24,464 bases of DNA from Goniomonas avonlea (taxonomy: Eukaryota; Cryptophyceae; Goniomonadida; Goniomonadaceae), in contig QUTJ01031827.1 in the NCBI GenBank assembly GCA_003573635.1, forward strand, positions 1-24,464, read 5' to 3'. Position 1 is the first letter of the stretch. Every line of letters begins with the position of its first letter. Of this stretch, positions 21,401 to 24,464 are shown in pieces. A program made the translations under genes and the position numbers. The notes beneath the pieces were generated by a model that was not told where the DNA came from, ran no database searches, and saw only the letters and a program-made list of their open reading frames with translations.

Positions 21401-24400
21401 GGTCGTGACAGCGTTGTGCCGTCCTCATTCACGACTGGGTGTTCCCATCTTGTGTAAGGGCTGTATGAAGCAAAAAACGTCTCCATTCGGTCACGGTTGC
21501 GCGAATCAGCATCATAACCAACGGACCAATCACGTGGGTGGTAAACACGTGTCCTGAGACGACACCCGCTGCGGGTTGTTGGGACGCAGTTGATGACGCC
21601 GGGAGGCTATTGGATGGCGTGAAACGCGTAAGCGGGGCAGCCGGCTCATGTCGGGCAAGCTGTCAGACAACACAATGATGCCCATGCGGCGAGTGTGCTG
21701 CCCTCAGTGGCCGGCTTCTGTCCTGATCCTGGGTGCGTCAGTGAGAGCAGTCCTCGACGGCCTCGGGGAGGGGAGGGTGCGTGGTCTGGGCAGTATCCAG
21801 GCCCGGAGATTGCGCATCGAAGCAGGGTCTGACATCGAAGCAGGGTCTGAACGTCGAATCCTGGACACTTGTCCGGTTCGGTGGCGAAGCCTGAGAATCC
21901 GAGCAGAGTGAAGAGCGAATAAAGGTCAAAGGGATTATTGGTGACGTGAAGTGCACCACGAAAAGCAGCGATGAGAAACGACGCCAATTGCCAACTTTCC
22001 CAAATGTGTGACTGCTGACGTCTCGTTAGTAGCAATCCATACGAAACCATATGAGTAGCATCACTCTATCTTGGCGAGACAAACTCATGTAGCAACTGAG
22101 ATAGCAACCCAGCACACACTCACTGCTGCCCAAGTCTCTTCAGGTTAAGCTCACTCACCCTTCGCTTGCTCAGCCACATCTTGTCAAATGCCTGAGAAAG
22201 CCCATCCACCCACTCGCACCTGCAGGAACTCTTGACAGCACGGGCGGCGGTGGCCGACGCTGAAGGGGCAAATATTGCTGCGGTGAATGCCGCTCGGGTG
22301 TGTGTTCGTTTTGTGTGTTTGTTCGTTCTCTGTGTCGTCCTGCGTGGTAGTGTTGTAGGTGGCATGCGGTAGTGTTGTCTGTGGTTGCATGATTGTGTCG
22401 ACGCAGCACAGAGAAGCCACGACATGTGTGTGAGCCCTGGCGCATGAGCAGCTTATCTCATGCAGCCCTATTGCGTGCAGCCACAGCATACCAGGTGCAC
22501 TGGCACCTACAGTACCGCACGCACACAGACAAGACAACCGCGTGCACGGGCATGCACCATCCATTTACAAACAACAGTGCCCCGTACAAAACTAACGCGT
22601 GCACCCGCCTACACGCTATCAGGGAGTTGATGTTCACGCAGGAGCAGCAAGGCCTGCAGAGGGAGCGGGACATGCTCAAGCTGCTGTGTGGCGGGTACAA
22701 GCGTGGGCTTGAGATGGCCAAAGATTGCCTCCGGTCACTTGGCCAGCCCGAGGCGTCTGGCGAGGTGGAGGGCCGCGCCATGGCCATGACAGGGTACAAG
22801 GTGTGCAACAGCGATGCTACAGCTCACATCGACAGTTCGACACCGTTGTGTGGGGGGCTCGTGCCCCACATCGATCTAAAGTGGAGGACTTCTACCTGCC
22901 CTCTACCTGCCCTCGAATTCCCCCCAGTTGCCACCCAGTTTCACTCTTTCTCTCTCCCTCCAGCGGTTCCTGGGTGGTTTTAATTCCCTATCGCTCTCAC
23001 TCTTTCTCTCTGACGTGGTCGGGCAGGCCGCGGTGGATGCCTTGGATGATTTCGAAGGCAGCGACCTGGACGGCGAAGATCCTTGTGGCGTTCTCGTGGC
23101 AGTACGCAGCGGCCTCACCGACGCCGTGGCGCTCGCGCAGCGCGTCAACCTCCTGTCAAACCAGGTGTTGTGTGGTTGGGGCTACAGGGTCGTGCCCATA
23201 ACTTTTACTTTCCTCTCACACATTGCAGTTGGATCCGATTAGTTTCACAACAAACCAACATGAATACTCTAACCCAAACAAGCCAGTCTCACCGACTAGC
23301 TACATGCTCTCGACAACAGGTTGGCAGGTCGGACGGCAGGTCGTGCTCAAGGTCACTAGATGGCACAGTGCCGTGTGTGCATGTTTCGTGCGCGTGCTCC
23401 TGTGTCGAAAAGATGCTGGAACGCAATCTGTGATATCCTCTGTGTTTCACAACTGGCCCACATTCTGGTGGGGGTGATCACAGAAACAACCGTGCAGCTT
23501 CTTGGAGCACCTCTGCGTTGCCTGCGTGTGTGCGTGCACCTGCATACGCTTAGGGCTGAATGTCCGCAGGTGCGCGTGCTCATGGACAGTGCTGGGGCGC
23601 AGCGGGAGCGTGACATGCTCAAGCTGCTGTGCGCGGGGTACAAGCGAGGCCTGGTGATGGCCAGGGACTGCCTCAACCCCCTGGGCCAGCCTGACGCGCC
23701 GGGCGAGGTCGAGGCCCGCGCCATGGCAATGACAGGCTACAAGGTGTGTCAAGAGCGAGTGCCTTGAACACCAGGCGACATGGTCTCGCATGCAGCAGTA
23801 GGTGACTACTCGATGCTCTCCTCGCAGGGAGCTGAAGGCTCCCACTTCTTGCCGTGATATTCTGCCTTCACGCTGTAGATATGTCCTGGTGTGCCATGAC
23901 TGGCTGTGTGTGTGGGGGGGGAGGGATGACCTCCGCTCACGCGCAGGGGGCAATTGATGCGTTGGAGCACTTTGATGGGCAGGACATTGATGGCGAGGAA
24001 CCGTCTCGGGTGCTGCTCTCAGTTCGCAACGGAGTTACAGCGGCGCAGACGCTCTCACAGCGAACTCTCACACTTGCGAGCCAGGTGACTCGCCCTTGCC
24101 TCCGTCCTCGTCTCCTCTCGCCTCCTCGCCTCCTCACTCCTTACAACCCACCCCGCACTCCTCACTCCTCATTCCCCCTCCCAGGTCGCGGCTCTCAAGG
24201 ATGCGCAGTCAAACACCTCGGCCAAGCTCAAGTCTCAGTCCACGCTCATGAACCAACTCGACAGGACACAGTGGGAGCTTAAGGAAGAGCAGACTGTGTC
24301 TGCAAAGTTACAAAAGTGCCTGCGCGAGCGTGAGGCTGACTGTCAGCAGCTGCAGCAGGCGCTCGCAGCGACACAGGACCGAATGGAGCAGAGGGAGACT

Positions 24401-24403
24401 GCG
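348..24403 (+). CDS. Long multi-exon coiled-coil protein, 3' end outside window
   Basis: This is the backbone gene of the window. Conceptual splicing of the exons listed separately gives about 1,200 codons. The product starts with a Gly/Arg-rich segment and is then almost entirely charged, Ala/Glu/Lys-rich helix with heptads, typical of a structural or tethering coiled-coil protein. I recognise no enzymatic domain, signal peptide or membrane segment in the exons. Evidence for one gene is that successive exons share strand, composition and compatible phase (nearly all phase 0, with one phase-1 and one phase-2 junction that both match), and that introns end in CAG, TAG or GAG-type acceptors. 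Two introns (4492-11962 and 13244-22225) are swollen by transposable elements. I cannot exclude that the three exon blocks are separate coiled-coil genes, and one exon carries an apparent one-base shift. No family name can be given. Confidence 0.7.
422..442. repeat. GT/CG-rich dinucleotide tract
   Basis: A short alternating tgtgtg/cgtgcg run lies inside the first proposed intron. It makes several equally plausible GT donor positions, which is why the exon 1 boundary is soft. Confidence 0.7.
466..736 (+). CDS. Exon 2: Gly/Arg-rich segment and first helix
   Basis: Follows acceptor ..gaacag. Encodes an acidic start (EETSAFSVGDEGED), then a Gly/Ala/Arg-rich low-complexity stretch (GRGSAAGAGRGGAGRG), then the first helix (NKRDLIIIINKQKQRIRSL). 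It ends phase 1 at a consensus donor GTAAGT. The Gly-Arg stretch could be a flexible or nucleic-acid-contacting head; that is inference only. Confidence 0.6.
801..1150 (+). CDS. Exon 3: coiled coil
   Basis: The acceptor ..gatcacag restores the frame exactly from the phase-1 end of exon 2 after a 64-base intron. The sequence is strongly coiled-coil: VDRLQAQLRASNSERERL, then MERDMFAAERGRLVTEIEEL, then LRDQLDQAERRVDAAVK. It ends phase 0 at CAG followed by GTGAAC. Confidence 0.75.
1201..1242 (+). CDS. Exon 4: 14-codon exon
   Basis: Encodes VDMMDDEAAEKSLE between a 50-base intron ending ..ttgacag and donor GTGGGT; phase 0 at both ends. The acidic helical composition and phase support it despite its size. 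Confidence 0.6.
1374..1466 (+). CDS. Exon 5: 31-codon coiled-coil exon
   Basis: Acceptor ..gttgtag, then HDRAIGALQDQLTELAAQLR, ending CAG before donor GTATGC. It is 93 bases and phase 0 at both ends. The L-x6-L spacing is that of a heptad coil. Confidence 0.7.
1792..1884 (+). CDS. Exon 6: 31-codon exon
   Basis: Acceptor ..gctgacag, then ATELSQLHDKVVSEQLVKAA to CGT at 1884. The donor falls at the start of a GT repeat (1885 on). Its length of 93 bases equals that of exon 5, phase 0 on both sides. Confidence 0.6.
1883..1905. repeat. (GT)n microsatellite at a splice donor
   Basis: About 11 tandem GT units begin at the end of exon 6 and provide the donor itself. Length change here could shift the splice site. 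Confidence 0.8.
1973..2110 (+). CDS. Exon 7: Ala/Glu-rich helix
   Basis: Acceptor ..catcgcag, then EAVKEKEEPSAALAEATAAF followed by an Ala/Gln-rich run ending ASASVASQ. 46 codons, phase 0 at both ends, donor GTATCG. The composition is that of a soluble helix with weak heptads. Confidence 0.65.
2305..2381 (+). CDS. Exon 8: charged helix
   Basis: Acceptor ..ctcacacag, then RQEQAASATRRAAEESEGEG and HELSK, ending after CG of an Arg codon (phase 2) at donor GTACTC. The next exon supplies the single base needed to finish the codon. Confidence 0.6.
2516..2627 (+). CDS. Exon 9: coiled coil
   Basis: Acceptor ..gtatgcag. The first base completes Arg, then VEQLRKEVEEATCDKEESRR and VELDREVAQLRREGE. The phase-2 join with exon 8 is exact, a strong sign that the splice model is right here. 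Donor GTGTGC. Confidence 0.7.
2690..2778. repeat. CT-rich and poly-C tract in intron
   Basis: Runs of ctctctct, a short ca repeat and a run of C followed by cgcgcgcg precede the exon 10 acceptor. The tract acts as the pyrimidine-rich part of the 3' splice site. Confidence 0.7.
2815..3177 (+). CDS. Exon 10: EWK repeat coiled coil
   Basis: This 121-codon exon follows ..ccacgcag and is phase 0 at both ends. After a Leu/Gln helix (RAAQELQRSLGQSGAAL) it carries Trp-spaced repeats: EWQEKGGKAVK, EWKEKAAKAVETAR, EWKDKADKAAEEVN, EWKDKGPKAIKQA. Unit lengths of 11 and 14 residues fit hendecad/heptad coiled-coil registers. The first 70 bases contain an imperfect tandem duplication (see findings). Group-3 LEA proteins also use 11-mers rich in Lys/Ala/Glu, but the regular Trp is not typical of them. 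Confidence 0.75.
3265..3384 (+). CDS. Exon 11: last EWK repeat
   Basis: Acceptor ..gtggcag, then TTAKEWKEKGSKAVEAARRK and a helical tail (LEASLTDAETRAGKATE). Forty codons, phase 0 at both ends, donor GTGCGG. It continues the repeat of exon 10 across an 87-base intron, which supports the joining. Confidence 0.75.
3396..3662. repeat. Short degenerate repeats inside an intron
   Basis: Two clusters of short near-repeats: variants of gaatc(t/a)caGAGGTGC around 3396-3455, and variants of CCCTCTG(a/t)tttact around 3583-3662. They look like local slippage products in the 355-base intron. Confidence 0.5.
3740..3988 (+). CDS. Exon 12: long coiled coil
   Basis: Acceptor ..ttctcgcag, then AKQLELAQEQQVQHLRQGEE, ELKQLLAHAAL, a His/Thr-rich hinge (SDTHEDTHTKL) and IEAEASALRAVETELKGQLQ. 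83 codons, phase 0 at both ends, consensus donor GTGAGT. Confidence 0.75.
4181..4303 (+). CDS. Exon 13: Glu/Ser-rich helix
   Basis: Acceptor ..gatgcacag, then REAVRQLEESAESGKRVEES and EHRVEESDMQAAKLSAESL. There is a short internal repeat (RVEESE / RVEESD). 41 codons, phase 0 at both ends, donor GTCCGG before a C/CT-rich intron. Confidence 0.7.
4465..4491 (+). CDS. Exon 14: possible 9-codon micro-exon
   Basis: Acceptor ..gcgcctag, then MIKHLKQVR and a consensus donor GTAAGT; phase 0 at both ends. The helical composition and splice signals fit, but size alone makes it uncertain. A second 9-base candidate (ATK) lies at 4540-4548 after ..gctgacag. Confidence 0.4.
4604..4646 (+). repeat. Diverged direct repeat, copy A
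   Basis: Begins gaggctag and contains actaatgtgg and acaa-accc. By eye about three quarters of its 43 positions match copy B at 5354-5396. The motif gataactaatg also occurs just upstream at 4594. Confidence 0.5.
5354..5396 (+). repeat. Diverged direct repeat, copy B
   Basis: Partner of the repeat at 4604-4646, about 750 bases downstream in the same orientation. The pair could be ends of a small decayed element. Confidence 0.5.
5940..7190 (+). mobile_element. DIRS-like RT/RNase H fossil, plus strand
   Basis: This is a broken partial copy with many breaks. The reverse transcriptase part (about 6.19-6.64 kb) shares with the minus-strand copies a GWGD segment, a VMMDNY catalytic-loop region, and a thumb-side block around LVSIPSLLLASALSQ. 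An RNase H part lies at about 6.90-7.19 kb and shares WELMGALILLQRVGQSLVP with WELLGVLVLFPTVGPSLVP of the copy near 18.4 kb. It appears truncated on the right by the LINE. It looks old. Confidence 0.55.
7190..7542 (-). mobile_element. LINE fragment beyond the endonuclease, Cys-rich motif
   Basis: A minus-strand frame (7609 down to 7091) overlaps the endonuclease end in another frame and continues as LLIAALAADRTFKRI, then a Cys cluster, C-x4-C-x8-C-x3-C (CRQPMC to LCLKHC, about 7501-7445), then WFRRRAHQLHRVHCISL. Spacing resembles a small zinc-binding motif. It probably represents the LINE region after the endonuclease, reached through a frameshift near the 18-base repeat. The left limit against the DIRS-like copy is uncertain. 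Confidence 0.4.
7543..8853 (-). mobile_element. LINE apurinic-type endonuclease
   Basis: A 422-residue frame from a GTG-type codon at 8811 (open upstream to about 8853) down to 7543. It is the exonuclease-endonuclease-phosphatase fold that nicks target DNA in non-LTR retrotransposition. The motif series is complete in this reading: TQNARG (N83), VVTETG (E111), GVALLL, VVGLYG (Y190), LMGDINC (D231, N233), HTWFSP (279-283), RLDGIFVS (D296) and PSDHSLVLG (D324, H325). No stop breaks it, so the domain looks intact although the element is not. It points away from the reverse transcriptase half at 9.3-11.9 kb, with its N-terminus facing it. Confidence 0.85.
7553..7588. repeat. 18-base tandem repeat, two units
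   Basis: Two exact copies of an 18-base unit (gtccccttctgagtcaac). On the minus strand it reads LTQKGT twice at the end of the endonuclease frame, or VDSEGD twice in the neighbouring frame. It sits where the frame switches. Confidence 0.85.
8854..9109 (-). mobile_element. Region upstream of the LINE endonuclease
   Basis: A minus-strand frame here reads RLLKEVARIRDSRDQLDCER, a charged helix that could be the end of an ORF1 or a leader of the endonuclease protein. It overlaps the start of the endonuclease frame in a different frame. No RNA-binding motif is visible. Confidence 0.3.
9110..9305. other. Junction between the two LINE halves
   Basis: No coding sequence recognised. Contains a short tandem repeat (cacacagtgaggtcaatc / cacagtgaagtcaa, about 9157-9197) and a gtggccac inverted pair near 9266 and 9285. 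The head-to-head junction of the LINE must fall in or next to this stretch. Confidence 0.4.
9310..9730 (+). mobile_element. Acidic linker and chromodomain-like segment
   Basis: One frame reads from GLTLKQYTDLEQYIDNN through an Asp/Glu/Gly-rich stretch (DPDSDDGEHAEG) into RRVHLQALEFLVKWDGYP followed by YGESTWES (about 9574-9660). L-V-K-W-x-G-Y-P and S-T-W-E are chromodomain hallmarks, the fold that reads methylated histone tails. Chromodomains are best known in retroelements at the integrase end of Ty3-type chromoviruses; here the next recognisable coding region is a LINE reverse transcriptase. Whether both belong to one element or the chromodomain is a separate fragment is open. Confidence 0.6.
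9860..10540 (+). mobile_element. LINE region before the reverse transcriptase, frame-broken
   Basis: Protein-like sequence continues but jumps between frames: KLQKAVQAWEEGETRPGEIP and DRWIRARARKLDRRYGI (about 9935-10035), then LGELDxWIRWMDAKQRKEKI and SRSEKFEAPK (about 10105-10220), then VPESFREAFERKYEPKDG (about 10450-10510). The charged helices with EKI and KF spacing are typical of the stretch just before a LINE RT domain. At least three frame changes show this part is degenerate. Confidence 0.55.
10540..11870 (+). mobile_element. LINE reverse transcriptase domain
   Basis: One long open frame starts with TAPGASGITYL (the classic start of LINE RTs) and runs over 400 codons. Motifs in order, numbered from a TTG at 10575: QPIPKDD, FNKMQFAFQKGKS, motif A ISADFTRAYDT (D128), motif B GRGVRQGEAMFTLLW (186-195), motif C LVYADD (233-236), FNPDKTYY, and FKYLGVWFSLDG. 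All catalytic Asp residues are present. It copies the element RNA at a nicked target. It stops being recognisable after LDMPRDLREG near 11866, before any C-terminal zinc knuckle, and the frame then reads through into host exon 15. Two unresolved bases (11638, 11681) lie in it. Confidence 0.9.
11963..12079 (+). CDS. Exon 15: coiled-coil gene resumes after the first TE nest
   Basis: Acceptor ..cacaagcag (or three bases later), then QPQSDAVVELTTCLTAADAA and ATREAAKHKKPN, ending CLAEAE before donor GTGAGC. Phase 0 at both ends, matching exon 14. It overlaps the 3' read-through of the LINE frame in a different frame. Confidence 0.6.
12248..12312 (+). CDS. Exon with apparent one-base shift
   Basis: Acceptor ..tttctgcag, then ECTREIEQE followed by TAA at 12275. 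One base shifted, the same exon continues as GALTLERLQAQ up to CAG at 12312 and donor GTGCCC. Both halves are coiled-coil-like, and the length of 65 bases is one short of the multiple of three required by the phase-0 neighbours. Either a base is missing (mutation or assembly error) or the protein ends at 12277. Confidence 0.5.
12313..12632 (+). other. Intron without visible contents
   Basis: 320 bases, pyrimidine- and CA-rich, with no coiled-coil reading and no element recognised. Confidence 0.5.
12633..12728 (+). CDS. Exon 16: coiled coil
   Basis: Begins after ..ctgatgcag (or at GTC, 12636), reading QVKALTGELRALSAQEDSHK and VALAEAHTALAK, donor GTCTGT. 32 codons, phase 0 at both ends, with clear Leu heptad spacing. 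Confidence 0.65.
12899..13243 (+). CDS. Exon 17: canonical Leu-heptad coiled coil
   Basis: Acceptor ..ccctctgcag. 115 codons, phase 0 at both ends, donor GTTGGT. It begins AQAAAATREAQLEARVCEAE and includes three near-perfect heptads, LQGEVAK, LQGEVTR and LEGELAL (about 13110-13170), the clearest parallel coiled-coil signature in the window. Confidence 0.8.
13279..13311. repeat. Three tandem copies of an 11-base unit
   Basis: The unit gatgttccggg is present as roughly three successive copies (the first and last imperfect), just after exon 17. Confidence 0.7.
13320..14017. other. Non-coding stretch within the second giant intron
   Basis: No recognised gene. A 42-codon plus-strand frame (13758-13886, MDEGISSQGEIRFEIFLGHN) is open but lacks family resemblance or coiled-coil character. 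This DNA would include the 3' flank of the minus-strand candidate gene. Confidence 0.4.
14018..14284 (-). CDS. Unknown protein, last exon of a possible nested minus-strand gene
   Basis: 89 codons including the stop. It follows minus-strand acceptor ..gtttcag and reads GEPSPAEAFLFGVQSDAPVL, then RIGIPNPPGFKEEQDPWIVL, then ECVDPPHAICLIHM and ends NSGTLDLSM. The mix of Pro, Trp, Cys and hydrophobic residues looks like a folded globular domain, unlike the coiled-coil exons or the retroelement parts. I do not recognise the family. Upstream is a 51-base intron with GTCAGT donor. Confidence 0.4.
   Translation of the reverse strand, partial: GEPSPAEAFLFGVQSDAPVLRIGIPNPPGFKEEQDPWIVLECVDPPHAICLIHMVPNKSGTKQCHAVTVNTAFIKKHPINSGTLDLSM
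14336..14371 (-). CDS. Possible 12-codon exon of the nested minus-strand gene
   Basis: On the minus strand, acceptor ..tttgtggtag then IELEARERRDYQ and donor GTCAGT. Phase 0 at both ends, matching the exons on either side. Confidence 0.35.
14502..14669 (-). CDS. Possible membrane-segment exon of the nested minus-strand gene
   Basis: Minus-strand acceptor ..ttttcctgcag then 56 codons: a hydrophobic segment (IVSLLLSPVLYLQTL, then LCCQLCLLILA) followed by a polar tail (TKNLQFQKITKYPQLSQF). The donor GTTCAC is weak. If the three exons belong together the product has one or two membrane helices followed by a cytosolic or lumenal domain. Earlier exons were not found. Confidence 0.35.
14800..15740. 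other. CA/CAG-rich stretch
   Basis: The plus strand is dominated by CA, CAG and CAAC words. One plus frame is open for about 125 codons (about 15349-15733) with a Gln/His-rich start (QQHAAATQQHILLQQH) and a mixed tail (RELEGCHVSCDMICC), but has no ATG and no recognisable domain. Minus frames are Ala/Val/Leu-rich mirror images. I assign no gene. Confidence 0.4.
15741..16120. other. GC-rich unassigned stretch
   Basis: Higher GC than its left flank, with many CG dinucleotides, short plus frames only and no family resemblance. It may be the terminal non-coding part of the minus-strand elements to the right. Confidence 0.3.
16126..16509 (-). CDS. Pro/Ala/Lys-rich ORF of unknown function
   Basis: 127 residues: a short folded-looking start (PPSGFSYEWLQQEAREWMAV) and a long low-complexity Ala/Pro/Lys tail (AAAARPASRSPAPAKVKALP). 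It lies downstream of, and in the same orientation as, the DIRS-like copies, so it may be a terminal ORF of that element, but I cannot show this. Confidence 0.35.
   Translation of the reverse strand: MCQRLGLLTGFAKPPEPPSGFSYEWLQQEAREWMAVAHEGKTVPGNGAAAQEEKTKPTVPAAAARPASRSPAPAKVKALPKHTQHLTCCFKAPTPAPAALTEAATAEDDGSPQSSFWGARGVLPEVD
16804..17327 (-). CDS. Unassigned minus-strand ORFs, weak BTB/T1 resemblance
   Basis: Two overlapping frames: 17327-17094 (EEDIFEAFVAKLASEGGSKS) and 17106-16804 (DFVTKDTIPNDISAVSF, then LRFFEGEKPCESSEV, then LKNADYYGIKND). The second resembles the end of a K-channel tetramerisation (BTB/T1) domain, where an 'LRxG' helix is followed by an 'EAxYYGI' helix, but this is a short, weak match. 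Position next to the DIRS-like copies means it could equally be a tail part of that element. Confidence 0.25.
17350..19740 (-). mobile_element. DIRS-like RT/RNase H fossil, minus strand, copy nearer the left
   Basis: Parts in order on the minus strand: reverse transcriptase C-terminal block (about 19.66-19.08 kb) with LLTRLGVNFQLEAN, GLSFKGVVIDP and ASIPVLKMGGALQ; a linker ending ACRWWNRHW (about 18.65 kb); RNase H (18512 down to about 18.1 kb) with LTSDASGDGLGGWF and MRIDNTQAVAAINKGY; and a tail to about 17.35 kb that could be the methyltransferase-like region known in DIRS elements. RNase H of this DASG...DNT type with a preceding xWW linker is characteristic of DIRS/YR retroelements. The element is broken, with many breaks, and looks old. 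Confidence 0.6.
19890..22050 (-). mobile_element. DIRS-like Gag and RT fossil, minus strand, copy nearer the right
   Basis: A Gag-like part (about 22.05-20.87 kb) contains a zinc knuckle at 21096-21055 with exact C-x2-C-x4-H-x4-C spacing (CCCCSGRGHTRQCC). It is followed by a reverse transcriptase part (20718 down to 20064; EGWGD, VMMNDYYS, then GAIINPETDRVSIPGLK) and an RT-to-RNase H linker (LTELALADLQWWINDAV, about 19.95 kb). No RNase H follows before the second copy begins. It is broken in several places. A 16-18 base tandem repeat near 21818-21850 lies in its Gag-like end. Confidence 0.55.
21816..21852. repeat. Tandem repeat, two units of about 18 bases
   Basis: The unit atcgaagcagggtctga is present twice in succession with a one- to two-base spacer, followed by a partial third start (gtcgaa). 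Confidence 0.8.
22226..22297 (+). CDS. Exon 18: coiled-coil gene resumes after the second TE nest
   Basis: Acceptor ..gcacctgcag, then ELLTARAAVADAEGANIAAV and NAAR before donor GTGTGT. 24 codons, phase 0 at both ends, Ala-rich helix matching the style of exons 7 and 17. Confidence 0.6.
22642..22800 (+). CDS. Exon 19: module part A, copy 1
   Basis: Acceptor ..ttcacgcag, then EQQGLQRERDMLKLLCGGYK, RGLEMAKDCLRSLGQP and GEVEGRAMAMTGYK, donor GTGTGC. 53 codons, phase 0. The same exon recurs at 23570-23743 with about 40 of 48 residues identical over the shared core. Charged helix followed by a Gly/Pro turn. Confidence 0.8.
23027..23164 (+). CDS. Exon 20: module part B, copy 1
   Basis: Acceptor ..tcgggcag, then AAVDALDDFEGSDLDGEDPC and VLVAVRSGLTDAVALAQRVN, ending LLSNQ at donor GTGTTG. 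46 codons, phase 0. The Asp/Gly-rich loop (DFEGSDLDGED) interrupts the coil. It looks loop-like, but does not match an EF-hand. Its duplicate is at 23947-24084. Confidence 0.8.
23570..23743 (+). CDS. Exon 21: module part A, copy 2
   Basis: Acceptor ..gtccgcag, then VRVLMDSAGAQRERDMLKLL, YKRGLVMARDCLNPLGQP and GEVEARAMAMTGYK, donor GTGTGT. 58 codons, phase 0. It is five codons longer at its start than copy 1; otherwise a close duplicate. Confidence 0.8.
23947..24084 (+). CDS. Exon 22: module part B, copy 2
   Basis: Acceptor ..cacgcgcag, then GAIDALEHFDGQDIDGEEPS and VLLSVRNGVTAAQTLSQR, ending LTLASQ at donor GTGACT. 46 codons, exactly the length of copy 1, but only about half the residues are identical. 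Confidence 0.8.
24185..24403 (+). CDS. Exon 23: coiled coil, gene continues past the window
   Basis: Acceptor ..cctcccag, then VAALKDAQSNTSAKLKSQST, NQLDRTQWELKEEQTVSAKL and ADCQQLQQALAATQDRMEQR, ending at donor GTGCGT. 73 codons, phase 0. The last 60 bases of the window are C-rich intron. Confidence 0.75.
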
Positions 24404-24464
24404 GTGCGTCCGCTGGTGTCGCTCGCACCTCGACTGCCTTCGTACCCCCGCCCCCCCGCGCACC

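Larger units (their letters stand above)
13244..22225 (+). other. Second giant intron, about 9 kb
   Basis: Between phase-0 exons 17 and 18. It contains a possible minus-strand gene, CA/CAG-rich DNA and at least two DIRS-like fossils on the minus strand. No coiled-coil exon was found inside. If the coiled-coil protein is really two genes, the boundary would be here. Confidence 0.55.

Noticed and set aside
23050-23085. EF-hand calcium site in DFEGSDLDGED
   Set aside because: The acidic residues do not follow the DxDxDG...E spacing with flanking helices, and the second copy keeps only part of it.
23229-23321. Possible extra exon between the two module copies (after ..cattgcag)
   Set aside because: Its composition (Asn/Pro/Ser/Thr) is unlike the rest, and no equivalent is evident between exon 22 and exon 23; direct joining of 23164 to 23570 already keeps phase.
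1-24464. CRISPR arrays, tRNA or rRNA genes, bacterial operons
   Set aside because: No regularly spaced repeats, no cloverleaf-like or rRNA-like segments were noticed, and the gene structure is clearly spliced eukaryotic.

Overview
The window looks like nuclear DNA of an intron-rich protist; I cannot name the lineage. The evidence is a plus-strand gene built from at least 23 short exons in one compatible reading frame, GT-AG introns as short as 50 bases, and a mixture of eukaryotic retroelements (a LINE and DIRS-like reverse transcriptase/RNase H elements). There is no operon structure, no ribosome binding sites, and no tRNA, rRNA or CRISPR array that I can see.

The backbone is one very long coiled-coil protein gene on the plus strand. 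It starts near 348 and runs off the right edge. I place exons at 348-4491, 11963-13243 and 22226-24403, about 1,200 codons in all. Almost every intron is phase 0. The protein begins with a Gly/Arg-rich segment, then becomes almost pure charged alpha-helix: an Ala/Glu-rich stretch, a Trp-spaced EWK repeat, and canonical Leu heptads. Near the right edge is a two-exon module that has been duplicated in tandem. One exon (12248-12312) reads best if a single base is missing, so this copy may be decaying or the assembly may have an error.

The gene is interrupted by two giant introns filled with transposable elements. The first (4492-11962, about 7.5 kb) holds unassigned sequence with a diverged direct repeat, a plus-strand DIRS-like fossil (about 5.94-7.19 kb), and a LINE in two head-to-head parts. 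The LINE endonuclease is on the minus strand (7.5-8.85 kb). Its reverse transcriptase is on the plus strand (9.3-11.87 kb) and is preceded by a chromodomain-like segment. The second (13244-22225, about 9 kb) holds a possible three-exon minus-strand gene (14.0-14.7 kb), a CA/CAG-rich stretch (14.8-15.7 kb), unassigned minus-strand ORFs (16.1-17.3 kb), and two adjacent minus-strand DIRS-like fossils (17.35-22.05 kb) with Gag-like zinc knuckle, reverse transcriptase and RNase H parts.

At the extreme left a minus-strand helix-turn-helix reading frame, resembling the N-terminus of a Tc1/IS630-type transposase, runs off the edge. No toxin, defence or metabolic system is visible. The most interesting features are the exon-module duplication, the TE-made mega-introns, the head-to-head LINE and the chromodomain next to its reverse transcriptase.
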